Below are positions 1 through 11,489 of a stretch of 64,000 bases of DNA, one piece after another. The DNA comes from Streptomyces liliiviolaceus (GTDB lineage: Bacteria; Actinomycetota; Actinomycetes; Streptomycetales; Streptomycetaceae): NCBI RefSeq assembly GCF_018070025.1, contig NZ_JAGPYQ010000001.1:2976001-3040000 (forward strand). The letters run 5' to 3'. The position numbers and the translations under genes were made by a program. The stretch's first letter is position 1; the number at the start of each line of letters is the position of its first letter. The notes under the pieces are model-generated. The model did not search any database. It worked only from the letters and a program-made list of their open reading frames with translations, and had not been told where the DNA came from.

Positions 1-1
1 G

Positions 2-922
<921 letters not shown>

Positions 923-934
923 ACCAGCGCGACC

Positions 935-1432
935 ATGTCGATCGACGTCAACAACGAGTCCGGGACCGAGGTCGACGAGCAGGCGATCCTCGACATCGCC
1001 CGTTACGCCCTCGCGCGGATGCGCATCCACCCGCTCTCCGAGCTCTCGGTGATCGTCGTGGACACCGACGCGATGGAGCAGCTGCACATCCAGTGGATGG
1101 ACCTGCCGGGCCCCACGGATGTCATGTCGTTCCCGATGGACGAGCTGCGGCCGCCCGCGAAGGACGACGAGGAGCCGCCGCAGGGGCTGCTCGGTGACAT
1201 CGTGCTGTGCCCGGAGGTCGCCGAGCAGCAGGGCAAGGACGCCGAGACGCAGCACTCCATGGACGAGGAGCTCCAGCTCCTCACCGTCCACGGAGTGCTG
1301 CACCTGCTCGGGTACGACCACGAGGAGCCCGACGAGAAGGCCGAGATGTTCGGTCTGCAGGCCGCCATCGTGGACGGCTGGCGTGCGGAGAAGGGCCTCG
1401 AAGGTCCCTCCCCGGCCCCGACCGTCTCATGA
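935..1432 (+). CDS. ybeY: Endoribonuclease YbeY (rRNA maturation factor)
   Basis: Single-strand-specific zinc endoribonuclease needed for 16S rRNA 3'-end maturation and ribosome quality control in the cytoplasm. The diagnostic zinc motif H-x3-H-x5-H is intact, with H119, H123 and H129 in [11 protein letters not shown]. The length of 165 aa is normal for the family. The ATG follows phoH by 12 nt. Its TGA overlaps the next ATG (ATGA), so the downstream membrane protein is probably translationally coupled. Confidence 0.96.
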   Translation: MSIDVNNESGTEVDEQAILDIARYALARMRIHPLSELSVIVVDTDAMEQLHIQWMDLPGPTDVMSFPMDELRPPAKDDEEPPQGLLGDIVLCPEVAEQQGKDAETQHSMDEELQLLTVHGVLHLLGYDHEEPDEKAEMFGLQAAIVDGWRAEKGLEGPSPAPTVS

Positions 1433-2742
1433 GCCCGCAACTGGTCCTGGGCGCCATCGCCCTGGTCGTGGTCGCCTGGCTCGCCGCCTGCGCGGAGGCC
1501 GGCCTCGCACGCGTCTCCAGCTTCCGCGCCGAGGAGGCGGTACGGTCGGGCCGCCGAGGCAGCGCCAAGCTCGCCCAGGTCGCCGCCGACCCGACCCGCT
1601 ATCTGAACGTGGCCCTGCTGGTGCGCGTCGCCTGCGAGATGGCGTCCGCCGCCCTCGTCACGTACGCCTGCCTGAAGGAGTTCGCCGAGACCTGGCAGGC
1701 GCTGGCCGTCGCCATCGGCGTGATGGTCCTCGTCTCGTACGTCGCCGTCGGGGTCTCGCCGCGCACCATCGGCCGCCAGCACCCGCTGAACACGGCCACG
1801 GCGGCGGCGTACGTGCTGCTGCCGCTGGCCCGGATCATGGGACCGGTCCCGCCGCTGCTCATCCTCATCGGCAACGCGCTCACGCCCGGCAAGGGCTTCC
1901 GGCGCGGGCCCTTCGCCTCCGAGGCCGAGCTGCGCGCGATGGTCGACCTGGCGGAGAAGGAGTCGCTCATCGAGGACGAGGAGCGCCGCATGGTGCACTC
2001 CGTCTTCGAGCTGGGCGACACGCTGGTCCGGGAGGTCATGGTCCCGCGCACCGACCTGGTGGTCATCGAGCGGTACAAGACCATCCGGCAGGCGCTGACC
2101 CTCGCCCTGCGCTCCGGTTTCTCGCGCGTGCCCGTCACCGGGGAGAGCGAGGACGACATCGTCGGGATCGTGTACTTGAAGGACCTGGCCCGCAAGACGC
2201 ACATCAGCCGGGACGCGGAGAGCGAGCTGGTGTCCACGGCGATGCGGCCCGCCGCGTTCGTCCCGGACACGAAGAACGCCGGTGACCTGCTGCGCGAGAT
2301 GCAGCAGGACCGCAACCACGTCGCCGTCGTCATCGACGAGTACGGCGGCACGGCCGGCATCGTCACCATCGAGGACATCCTTGAGGAGATCGTCGGCGAG
2401 ATCACCGACGAGTACGACCGTGAGCTGCCGCCCGTGCAGGACCTCGGCGACGACCGCTACCGGGTGACCGCCCGGCTCGACATCGGCGACCTCGGCGAGC
2501 TGTACGGCTTCGAGGCGTACGACGACGAGGACGTGGAGACGGTCGGCGGGCTCCTCGCGAAGGCGCTCGGCCGCGTGCCCATCGCCGGGGCGTCCTCGGT
2601 CGTCGAACTGCCCGACGGCCGCGAGCTGCTGCTGACCGCCGAGGCCTCGGCGGGGCGCCGGAACAAGATCGTCACGGTGCTGGTCGAACCGGTCGTGCCG
2701 GCCGGCGCCGATGCCGACGACCCCGAGGAGAAGCCGGAGTGA
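1429..2742 (+). CDS. CNNM/CorC (hemolysin C-like) membrane protein with CBS pair
   Basis: Integral membrane protein of the CNNM (DUF21)-CBS-CorC_HlyC type, a family associated with Mg/Co ion transport or sensing. In order it has hydrophobic segments in the first ~150 residues, a linker containing MVPRTDLV, two CBS repeats, and a C-terminal CorC_HlyC domain that begins after the [18 protein letters not shown] segment typical of the second CBS. A longer frame is open upstream, but the ATG at 1429 forms an ATGA overlap with ybeY and starts directly on a hydrophobic segment, so it is preferred. The 437-aa length is typical. Transport activity is inferred from the family only. Confidence 0.92.
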   Translation: MSPQLVLGAIALVVVAWLAACAEAGLARVSSFRAEEAVRSGRRGSAKLAQVAADPTRYLNVALLVRVACEMASAALVTYACLKEFAETWQALAVAIGVMVLVSYVAVGVSPRTIGRQHPLNTATAAAYVLLPLARIMGPVPPLLILIGNALTPGKGFRRGPFASEAELRAMVDLAEKESLIEDEERRMVHSVFELGDTLVREVMVPRTDLVVIERYKTIRQALTLALRSGFSRVPVTGESEDDIVGIVYLKDLARKTHISRDAESELVSTAMRPAAFVPDTKNAGDLLREMQQDRNHVAVVIDEYGGTAGIVTIEDILEEIVGEITDEYDRELPPVQDLGDDRYRVTARLDIGDLGELYGFEAYDDEDVETVGGLLAKALGRVPIAGASSVVELPDGRELLLTAEASAGRRNKIVTVLVEPVVPAGADADDPEEKPE

Positions 2743-2746
2743 CGCG

Positions 2747-3106
2747 ATGACCCCGCAGGAGCTGCGCGCGCTCTGTCTCTCCTTCAACGCGGCCGTGGAG
2801 GAGTTTCCCTTCAATCCGGAGACCTCGGTCTTCAAGGTGCTGGGGAAGATGTTCGCGCTCAGCTCTCTGGAGGGCAGTCCGCTCACCGTCAACCTGAAGT
2901 GCGACCCCGAGGACGCGGTGCGGCTGCGCGGCGAGCACGAGGGGCTGATCATTCCGGGCTGGCACATGAACAAGCGCCACTGGAACACGGTGACCGTGGA
3001 CGGCTCGCTGCCCGAGCGGCTGGTCCGGGAGCTGGTCGAGGACTCGTACGACCTGGTGGTGGCGGGGTTGCCGCGGGCGGAGCGGTTGCGCCTCGACCGG
3101 CCCTGA
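2747..3106 (+). CDS. MmcQ/YjbR family protein
   Basis: Small (119 aa) cytoplasmic MmcQ/YjbR-fold protein. The family is described as DNA-binding-like, but its biochemical role is unknown. Characteristic features are the N-terminal TPQELRALCLSF helix, the FPFNPETSVFKVLGKMFAL strand region and the C-terminal HWNTVTVDG segment. The ATG at 2747 lies 4 nt after the preceding stop; the frame is open further upstream but overlaps that gene. It is probably the fourth gene of the phoH operon. Confidence 0.85.
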   Translation: MTPQELRALCLSFNAAVEEFPFNPETSVFKVLGKMFALSSLEGSPLTVNLKCDPEDAVRLRGEHEGLIIPGWHMNKRHWNTVTVDGSLPERLVRELVEDSYDLVVAGLPRAERLRLDRP

Positions 3107-3151
3107 GCTGCCGCGCGACGCGCCGTGCGACGTCGTACGTATGCTCTGGGC

Positions 3152-3514
3152 ATGACCGACAGCACCGCGCTCGAACCCGAGGACCGCAAGATCGTCACCC
3201 TGGCCCGTGCGGCCCGGGCCCGCAACGGGGTGCCCGAGGGTGCGGCCGTGCGGGACGACAACGGCCGTACGTACGTGGCGGGCACCGTCGCACTGCCCTC
3301 GCTGCGGCTGAGCGCGCTGCGGACGGCGGTGGCGATGGCTGTCGCCTCCGGGGCGACGTCCCTGGAAGCGGCGGCGGTTGTGGTGGGCGAGGGGGAGTCC
3401 GCGTCCCTGACGGACGACGACCTCGCCGCGGTGCGGGATCTCGGCGGTGCGGCTACGCCGGTGTTCGTCGCGGGGGCGGACGGGGTGGTGCGGGCGGTGC
3501 TGACCGCGGGGTGA
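3152..3514 (+). CDS. Cytidine-deaminase-like protein lacking the zinc site
   Basis: A 120-aa protein in the place where a cytidine deaminase gene sits in the phoH-ybeY-cdd-era arrangement of other Gram-positives. Its general pattern (N-terminal helix, NGRTYVAGTVALPSLRL strand, then SALRTAVAMAVASGA helix) fits the deaminase fold. However, the HAE/CAE and PCxxC zinc motifs are absent, and the protein contains no cysteine or histidine, so zinc-dependent deamination is not possible. The ATG at 3152 has no Shine-Dalgarno sequence. A TATGCT element ends 6 nt upstream (3140-3145), which suggests a leaderless transcript. The function is unknown; a structural or regulatory role is a guess. Confidence 0.75.
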   Translation: MTDSTALEPEDRKIVTLARAARARNGVPEGAAVRDDNGRTYVAGTVALPSLRLSALRTAVAMAVASGATSLEAAAVVVGEGESASLTDDDLAAVRDLGGAATPVFVAGADGVVRAVLTAG

Positions 3515-3548
3515 GGGTTTTCGCCTGCGGGCCCGGTGGGGGCTGGTC

Positions 3549-3604
3549 GCGCAGTTCCCCGCGCCCCTGGGTATCTGGGGGCGCGGGGAACTGCGCAATC
3601 TTTT
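3549..3604 (+). terminator. Bidirectional hairpin made of family A repeat arms
   Basis: Arms 3549-3567 (GCGCAGTTCCCCGCGCCCC) and 3578-3596 are perfect inverted copies around a 10-nt loop, followed by AATCTTTT. The hairpin lies between the convergent deaminase-like and SnoaL-like genes, so termination in both directions is likely. It belongs to the dispersed family described in the findings. Confidence 0.65.
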
Positions 3605-3616
3605 GCGGTGGTGGGG

Positions 3617-4027
3617 TCAGGGGGTCAGTTGTTGTCGGACCGCCTGGGCGTCCATCAGGTAGTTCATCTCGTAGAACTTGCCGTCACGCACCTTGTGGAA
3701 GGCGAACTCCGCGTACTCGACCGTGGCGCCGGTGGGGTGCACGCCGAACCATTCCTTCGCGGGCGTGCCCCGATTGAACAGACGCGCCGCCACCTGGTCC
3801 CCGTCGATGGCGAGATCCTCGACCCGCCAGGTGAAGTCCGGTACCGCGTCGGTGTGTTCCGTCTGGGCCGCGATGACATCGTCCCGCGTGACCGGCCGGC
3901 CGTTCATGAGGACGTCGTCATGGACGAACTCGGTCATGCGGTGGAACTCGTGAGCGTTGAGTGCGTCGATGTAGCGCTGGAAGAAGGCGCGCAGTTCGGT
4001 GTCGGACATGGCTGGCACAGCTGACAT
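3617..4027 (-). CDS. SnoaL-like / NTF2-fold protein
   Basis: A 136-aa protein of the SnoaL-like polyketide-cyclase / ester-cyclase branch of the NTF2 superfamily. Typical features are an N-terminal helix (FFQRYIDALNAHEFHRMTEF), the HDDVLMNGRPVTRDD segment, and a C-terminal strand with FHKVRDGKFYEMNYLMD. Members bind or cyclise small hydrophobic molecules, and many act on unknown substrates. The start at 4027 has an AGAGG-type ribosome site; an in-frame ATG at 4009 is the alternative. It lies 37 nt behind the SDR gene on the same strand, so the pair is probably one operon. Confidence 0.8.
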   Translation of the reverse strand: MSAVPAMSDTELRAFFQRYIDALNAHEFHRMTEFVHDDVLMNGRPVTRDDVIAAQTEHTDAVPDFTWRVEDLAIDGDQVAARLFNRGTPAKEWFGVHPTGATVEYAEFAFHKVRDGKFYEMNYLMDAQAVRQQLTP

Positions 4028-4064
4028 GGCTGCCTCTCGGTAATCCGGGTCGGGGAGTGCTCGG

Positions 4065-4805
4065 TCAGATCTGGTTCATGCCGCCGTCCACGTAGAGATT
4101 CGCGCCGTAGACGAAGCTGCTGTCCGACGAGGCGAGGAAGGTCACCGCGGCGGCGATCTCGTCCGGGTCCGCGAACCGCTTCGGGGGCAGTCCGGCCGCG
4201 ACGGTCTCCAGCATCTCCTTGGCGCGGTCGCCGAAAGCCGCGTCCCACATCGCGGTGTCGACCGGGCCCGGCGAGATCGCGTTGACCCGGACACCCCGGC
4301 TGCCGAGCTCGTCGGCCCAGGCGCGGGCGTACGCCCGCACGGCCGCCTTCGACGCGCCGTAGGCGCTCATGCCCGCGCCGCCTCCTTCGGCGGCGGTGGA
4401 GGAGGTGAGGATCACCGAGGCGCCGTCGTTGAGCAGCGGCAGGGCCTTCTGCACCGTGAGGAAGGTGCCCTTGACGTTGATGTCGAAGACCGCGTCATGG
4501 CTGGCCTCGGTGAGTTCGTCCAGGGGTGCGATGTGGTTGATGCCGGCGTTGGCGAACAGCACGTCCAGGCCCTGTCCGTGCTCCCGTACACGCTCGTACA
4601 GGCGGTCCACGTCGGCCGCGACGCTGACGTCACCGGGGACCGCGGTGGCGTTGCCGATGGTGGCGACGGCCTTCTCCAGCTCGGGTTCGCGGCGGCCGGT
4701 GATGAATACGTGCGCGCCTTCCGTGGCGAGCCTTCTCGCCGTTGCCAGGCCGATTCCGGTGCTGCCGCCGGTGACGACTGCGGTCTTGCCTTCGAGCTTT
4801 CCCAT
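4065..4805 (-). CDS. SDR family NAD(P)-dependent oxidoreductase
   Basis: Classical short-chain dehydrogenase/reductase of 246 aa in the cytoplasm. The Rossmann motif TGGSTGIG is near residue 12. The structural NAG motif follows, then a catalytic Ser with SAYGASK (Y-x3-K), and a C-terminal YVDGGMNQI of the fabG-like type. The GRR after the second strand suggests NADP(H) preference. The substrate cannot be read from the sequence. It is the first gene of a two-gene operon with the SnoaL-like protein, downstream of an inverted-repeat region at 4822-4881. Confidence 0.9.
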   Translation of the reverse strand: MGKLEGKTAVVTGGSTGIGLATARRLATEGAHVFITGRREPELEKAVATIGNATAVPGDVSVAADVDRLYERVREHGQGLDVLFANAGINHIAPLDELTEASHDAVFDINVKGTFLTVQKALPLLNDGASVILTSSTAAEGGGAGMSAYGASKAAVRAYARAWADELGSRGVRVNAISPGPVDTAMWDAAFGDRAKEMLETVAAGLPPKRFADPDEIAAAVTFLASSDSSFVYGANLYVDGGMNQI

Positions 4806-4821
4806 GGCTTTGACCTAACCA

Positions 4822-4881
4822 AAGTTCGGTACCGATCGATACTTAATGGACTGTAACATCTTCTGCACCGAGCGGTACTGA
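4822..4881 (-). promoter_or_regulatory. Probable TetR-type operator region upstream of the SDR
   Basis: AAGTTCGGTACCGATCGATACTT (given here as positions 4822-4844) is an imperfect dyad whose ends AAGT/ACTT and TCG/CGA pair. The half ACCGATCGATACTTA (4831-4845) recurs as ACCGAGCGGTACTGA (4867-4881) in the same direction. The site is AT-rich for this genome and lies 20-75 nt upstream of the SDR ATG. No TetR gene is adjacent, so the regulator is unknown. Confidence 0.5.
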
Positions 4882-4935
4882 AAGGTGTCGGGCGGCCGTC
4901 GGGGGTTCCGTCCGCGGGCCCGGTGGGGGCTGATC

Positions 4936-5041
4936 GCGCAGTTCCCCGCGCCCCTCGGAGCGGGGCTGCGCCCCAGCTCTCGGGGATGGGGGGCTGCGCG
5001 GTCTTTTGGCTTTTAGGGGCGCGGGGAACTGCGCAATCTTT
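4936..5041. repeat. Family A repeat pair in the 4806-5281 gap
   Basis: Arms 4936-4954 and 5016-5034 are inverted copies of the dispersed GCGCAGTTCCCCGCGCCCC element; the right arm is followed by AATCTTT. They lie in a 476-nt gap between divergent genes, so they do not simply end a gene. The rest of the gap holds the SDR regulatory region and a GC-rich stretch with no coding signal. Confidence 0.8.
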
Positions 5042-5281
5042 GAGGCGCGCCTGCGGCGGCGGGTGGGGGGCGTCTCGGGGGTGTGGGGGCGGAGCCCCCA
5101 GGGGGAAGCCCGTTGGGGCGGAAGAATCACCACCGTTTCTCTTGCAATCGTGAGGCACTCGCGCCTCAATAGACGCCAGCTCTTCCGACGGGTCGTCAGA
5201 TTCGGGTCGTCAGCCAGTCGTCAGCGAAGCGCCCGTCGGCCGTCCCCACACGGCAATTCCCGCACTAGGGAAGGGAATCCA

Positions 5282-5755
5282 ATGATCTGTAAGCGACTCG
5301 GAATCGGCGCGGCGTTAGCCGCCGGCACCCTCGCCACCAGCCTCGCGCTCGCCCCGGGCGCCGCGGCCGTGGTCCCCCAGACCGCCACGATCGTCGCGGA
5401 CTGCGGTATCTACGGTGGCGGTGAGGCCACCCTCACGGCCACCCAGAGCGGTACCGCCGCCACCCTCACCGTCAGCTCCTCCGAGATCACCACCCCGCTC
5501 GCGCTCACCGAGGACTCGGTCGCCGCCACTCTCGCCCTGGTGAAGGCGGGCGGCGGAACGACCGTCTTCTCCGGCACCGAGAACCCCGCGATCCCCGCCG
5601 GCGGCGGCGTCACGGTCGGCCCGCTGCCCGGTACCGTCGCGGCCGGCGACAGCCTGGAAGCCTTCGGTGGCTCCCTGAAGATGACGGTCTTCGGGATCAC
5701 CATCACCTGCACGGCGGACGGGCCGCAGTCGCCCGGCCCGTTCGTGTTCGAGTGA
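5282..5755 (+). CDS. Small secreted protein (first gene of WxL-like surface locus)
   Basis: A 157-aa exported protein with no clear family match. An N-terminal signal peptide (MICKRLGIGAALAAGTLATS, then ALAPGAAAV) precedes a Thr/Ser/Gly/Val-rich beta-type mature region. The mature part has two cysteines (VADCGIYGG and ITCTADG) that could form a disulfide. The frame is open far upstream, but the ATG at 5282 has an AGGGAA ribosome site and starts the signal peptide. It precedes a WxL-like protein and a DUF916 protein on the same strand and may be a partner of both, which is inferred from context only. Confidence 0.75.
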   Translation: MICKRLGIGAALAAGTLATSLALAPGAAAVVPQTATIVADCGIYGGGEATLTATQSGTAATLTVSSSEITTPLALTEDSVAATLALVKAGGGTTVFSGTENPAIPAGGGVTVGPLPGTVAAGDSLEAFGGSLKMTVFGITITCTADGPQSPGPFVFE

Positions 5756-5816
5756 TCTCCGCAGCGTAGGCGCGTCCGGCGCGCAGTCCCCCCACGGGCC
5801 GTGGCCCGGTACGGAT

Positions 5817-5858
5817 CGGTGCCGCCCTGCGCGCGGCGGCACCGGTCCGTCCGCTTTT
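5817..5858 (+). terminator. Hairpin terminator after the small secreted protein
   Basis: A perfect 10-bp stem, CGGTGCCGCC (5817-5826) with GGCGGCACCG (5835-5844), has an 8-nt loop and a weak downstream TTTT (5855-5858). It would separate this gene from the next. Confidence 0.55.
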
Positions 5859-5889
5859 CCGCTCCCAACTCGCCTCTATGCACGGCAAG

Positions 5890-5914
5890 TTGACAGAAGC
5901 TGATGGCCCATCAG
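5890..5914 (+). promoter_or_regulatory. Candidate promoter/operator before the WxL-like gene
   Basis: A consensus-like TTGACA (5890-5895) is followed at once by the perfect 15-bp palindrome CTGATGGCCCATCAG (5900-5914). No convincing -10 hexamer is visible at the expected spacing. The next gene starts at 6009. Confidence 0.35.
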
Positions 5915-6008
5915 TCAATGCTTCAGGGTTCCATTGACTTCTCACACAACCCGCACATCAATGACCTCCTGTCGGCGCACAGCGCCCACATCCACAGGAG
6001 GGGCACCC

Positions 6009-7334
6009 ATGGGTTCAGGAACCCGAAGACGCCGCCGCTGGGCGGCATTTCTCGGAACGGCCGCACTCGCGGTCACCGCGGGAGGCGCGTTCGCCTGTCC
6101 CGCGAACGCGGATCCGCAGCAGGTCGACTTCGCCACGCACTGCGTGCCACCGCCCATCGCGGGCATCCCCCCGATCGACGGCACCACCACCGCCAAGATC
6201 ACCGTCGACAATGCGGCGCCCAAGGTGGGCGACACGGTCACCGTCACGTACACGGTGGTCAAGCCCGCCGCGAGCAACCCCGTCGACATCGCCCTGCCCG
6301 CCGACATCATGACGCCCACCGGCAAGGTGGCCCTGGGTGGCGCGCAGAGCGGTGACCTCACGGTCGCGGGCCCCAAGAAGAACGACCCCGTCCCGGGCAA
6401 GGGCGCCTTCCCGTCCTTCTCGATGACCGGCACCTTCACGGTCACCGCCACCGGGTCGATCACCCTGTCGCCCGGCGACTACAACATCCACACCAGCTAC
6501 CTCCTGGAGCTGGACACCCCGTGCACGGTCATCACCCCGCCCGCCCCCGTCTCCGAGACGATCACCGCGACCGGCGGCGGCCAGACCAACAACCGTGCCA
6601 TCAGCCTCGGTACGGCCTCCGGGAAGCCCGGTGACAGCGTGACCGTCACGGGGTCGAACTTCGCGCCCGGCGCGGCGGTCACCCTCGCCGGACGGGCCGG
6701 CGCCGCCGAGACGGCCGACAAGGCGACCGTCACCGCGAACGCGCAGGGCTCCTTCAGCGGCAGCCTGGCCGTCAGCGACAAGGCGACCACCGGAGTGGTG
6801 GCGTACGAGGGAAGTGCCTGGAGCGACGACAAGGGCGCGGGTCCCGCCGCCTACGTCGTCATCGACGACACGCCCCTGCCCGCCAACAGCCAGAAGGTCA
6901 ACTCCTCGGTCAAGGCGGGGACGTTGTCCATGACCCAGGCCGGGGACACCGTCGAACTCGCGGCCGTCGACTACGGCAAGGGCGGCTTCTCCCGCGGCTC
7001 CCTGCAGACGGTGACCGTCAAGGACTTCCGCGGCGGACCCGCGGGCTGGTCCCTGACCGGCAAGGTCACCGACTTCACCGGCCCCGGCGGGGCGAAGATC
7101 GACGCGGCCAAGCTGGGCTGGACCCCGGTCTGCCTCACCAAGACCGGCAGCCCGAGCACCTGCCAGGCCGGTTCGCCCGGCGCGGTCGGCAGTGCCGGAG
7201 CGACCCTCGCGTCCGCCCCCGACGGCACGCTCACCGGCGGCGAGTTCACCGTCGACGCCCGGCTCTCGCTGAACGTCCCGGCGTTCACCCCGCCCGGCGC
7301 GTACTCCGGAGTGCTGACGCTCACGCTCACCTGA
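6009..7334 (+). CDS. Secreted WxL-like surface protein
   Basis: A 441-aa exported protein. The start at 6009 is set by AGGAGG upstream and by a signal peptide beginning MGSGTRRRRRWAAF. The mature part begins with a Cys-containing region, then an Ig-like/IPT-type module (GKPGDSVTVTGSNFAPGAAV). The C-terminal ~150 residues resemble a WxL domain, with TVKDFRGGPAGWSLTGK (W-S-L) followed by a long segment and a terminal YSGVLTLTLT. WxL domains bind peptidoglycan non-covalently in low-GC Gram-positives. The assignment here rests on motif resemblance and on the DUF916 gene next door, so it is moderate. Confidence 0.65.
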   Translation: MGSGTRRRRRWAAFLGTAALAVTAGGAFACPANADPQQVDFATHCVPPPIAGIPPIDGTTTAKITVDNAAPKVGDTVTVTYTVVKPAASNPVDIALPADIMTPTGKVALGGAQSGDLTVAGPKKNDPVPGKGAFPSFSMTGTFTVTATGSITLSPGDYNIHTSYLLELDTPCTVITPPAPVSETITATGGGQTNNRAISLGTASGKPGDSVTVTGSNFAPGAAVTLAGRAGAAETADKATVTANAQGSFSGSLAVSDKATTGVVAYEGSAWSDDKGAGPAAYVVIDDTPLPANSQKVNSSVKAGTLSMTQAGDTVELAAVDYGKGGFSRGSLQTVTVKDFRGGPAGWSLTGKVTDFTGPGGAKIDAAKLGWTPVCLTKTGSPSTCQAGSPGAVGSAGATLASAPDGTLTGGEFTVDARLSLNVPAFTPPGAYSGVLTLTLT

Positions 7335-7450
7335 ACCCGAGCCTGAGCCCGAGTCCGCACAGGGGCTGGGCGCGCACCCGCCCGGCCTCCTCCGTCCCAC
7401 CCGCCCGGCCTCTTCCTCCGTCCCACCCGCGCCCCCGGGGGTCCGCACCC

Positions 7451-10081
<2,631 letters not shown>

Positions 10082-10149
10082 GGGGTCTCCAACAGGTGGG
10101 GGCTGGTGGGGCTGGCTGGTGGGGGCTCGTCAGAGCGTCATGGTTCCGC

Positions 10150-10187
10150 GTTTCCGGTCGCGTACAGGTGTGTTTCCGTCACGTTTC
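10150..10187 (-). promoter_or_regulatory. GlnR-type operator upstream of amtB
   Basis: On the amtB strand, GAAAC pentamers occur at 10187-10183, 10176-10172 and 10154-10150. Their spacings are 11 and 22 bp, and a degenerate GTACG fills the missing 11-bp step (10165-10161). GlnR boxes of Streptomyces consist of 5-mers ending in AC separated by 6 nt, i.e. an 11-bp period. The array lies 69-106 nt upstream of the amtB start. Confidence 0.7.
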
Positions 10188-10287
10188 GTGTTGCGCGGGG
10201 GTTTCCGGAAGCTCACGGTGAGCCCGGTCGGTCGTCGATCGGCGGCGGGGGCCGGAATCCTGGTACGGCGGGGCCCCGACGATCAGG

Positions 10288-10300
10288 GACAATGGGCGCC
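10288..10300 (+). promoter_or_regulatory. -10 element for leaderless era
   Basis: GACAAT (10288-10293) ends 7 nt before the ATG at 10301, which fits transcription starting at or next to the start codon. An in-frame ATG at 10292 overlaps this element and is less likely to be the start. Confidence 0.45.
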
Positions 10301-11263
10301 ATGAGCGTTCGTACCCAGTCACCCGAGCCGCCGGAATCCGCGGGGGCAGCACCCCACCGCGCCGGCTTCGCCTGCTTCGTGGGCCGCCCCAACGCGGGCA
10401 AGTCCACCCTCACGAATGCTCTGGTCGGCCAGAAGGTGGCGATCACCGCGAACCAGCCGCAGACCACGCGGCACACGGTACGCGGGATCGTGCACCGGGC
10501 CGACGCCCAGTTGATCCTGGTGGACACCCCCGGGCTGCACAAACCGCGCACGCTCCTCGGCGAGCGGCTCAACGACGTCGTCCGTACGACGTGGGCCGAG
10601 GTCGATGTGATCGGGTTCTGCCTCCCCGCGAACGAGAAGCTCGGTCCCGGTGACCGCTTCATCGCGAAGGAACTGGCGTCCATCAAGAAGACGCCGAAGA
10701 TCGCGATCGTCACGAAGACCGACCTCGTCGACAGCAAGACGCTCGCCGAGCAGCTCATCGCCATCGACCAGCTCGGCAAGGAGCTGGGCTTCGAGTGGGC
10801 CGAGATCGTGCCCGTGTCGGCGGTCGCCGACCAGCAGGTGAGCCTGCTCGCCGACCTCCTCGTGCCGCTGCTCCCCGAGGGTCCCGCCCTCTACCCCGAG
10901 GGCGACCTCACCGACGAGCCCGAGCAGGTCATGGTGGCCGAGCTGATCCGCGAGGCCGCGCTGGAGGGCGTGCGGGACGAGCTGCCGCACTCCATCGCCG
11001 TCGTCGTCGAGGAGATGCTGCCGCGCGAGGACCGGCCGGCCGACAAGCCGCTGCTCGACATCCACGCGTTCGTCTACATCGAGCGGCCCAGCCAGAAGGG
11101 GATCATCATCGGGCCCAAGGGGAAGCGGCTGAAGGAAGTGGGGATCAAGTCGCGCAAGCAGATCGAGGCGTTGTTGGGTACGCCCGTCTTCCTCGACCTG
11201 CATGTGAAGGTCGCGAAGGACTGGCAGCGGGATCCTCGCCAGCTCCGCAAGCTCGGTTTCTGA
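10301..11263 (+). CDS. era: GTPase Era
   Basis: Ras-like GTPase required for 16S rRNA processing and 30S assembly, 320 aa. The G1 motif GRPNAGKS is at 28-35, G3 DTPG at 75-78, and G4 TKTD at 138-141 (TKTD instead of NKxD, a common Era variant). The C-terminal KH domain contains GPKGKRLKEVGIKSRKQIE. The open frame extends about 500 codons upstream, but this is antisense to amtB and not coding. In many Gram-positives era sits between cdd and recO; here recO is about 24.7 kb downstream. Confidence 0.97.
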   Translation: MSVRTQSPEPPESAGAAPHRAGFACFVGRPNAGKSTLTNALVGQKVAITANQPQTTRHTVRGIVHRADAQLILVDTPGLHKPRTLLGERLNDVVRTTWAEVDVIGFCLPANEKLGPGDRFIAKELASIKKTPKIAIVTKTDLVDSKTLAEQLIAIDQLGKELGFEWAEIVPVSAVADQQVSLLADLLVPLLPEGPALYPEGDLTDEPEQVMVAELIREAALEGVRDELPHSIAVVVEEMLPREDRPADKPLLDIHAFVYIERPSQKGIIIGPKGKRLKEVGIKSRKQIEALLGTPVFLDLHVKVAKDWQRDPRQLRKLGF

Positions 11264-11302
11264 CGGGGGTTTCTTTTTCCCCAGCCCCGCCCCTTCCCGA
11301 AA

Positions 11303-11443
11303 CTGGGGGCTGCGCCCCCAGGCCCCCCTTTCGCGCTGCGCGCTCGTCCTCAAACGCCGGACGGGCTGAAAGAGTCGCGGACGGTCCGCGAATCTTTCAG
11401 CCGTCCGGCGTTTGAGGACCGGGGGTTCGGGGGCAGCGCCCCC
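11303..11443. repeat. Family B palindromic repeat (copy 1), between convergent genes
   Basis: Left arm 11347-11372 (TCCTCAAACGCCGGACGGGC, then TGAAAG) pairs with right arm 11394-11418, which lacks one base. The 21-nt spacer itself contains the perfect dyad CGCGGACGGTCCGCG (11376-11390). Outer GC hairpins flank both sides (CTGGGGGC/GCCCCCAG near 11303, GGGGGC/GCCCCC near 11429). It lies between era (+) and the MFS gene (-) and probably ends both transcripts. Confidence 0.75.
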
Positions 11444-11489
11444 GAGGCAGGTACGGGACGGGTAGGGGCGGCGGGGGCGAGAAACCCCG

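Noticed and set aside
1003..3285. 760-codon open frame on the minus strand opposite ybeY, CorC and yjbR
   Set aside because: It lies wholly antisense to three recognised genes and has low-complexity composition. It is a GC-bias artefact.
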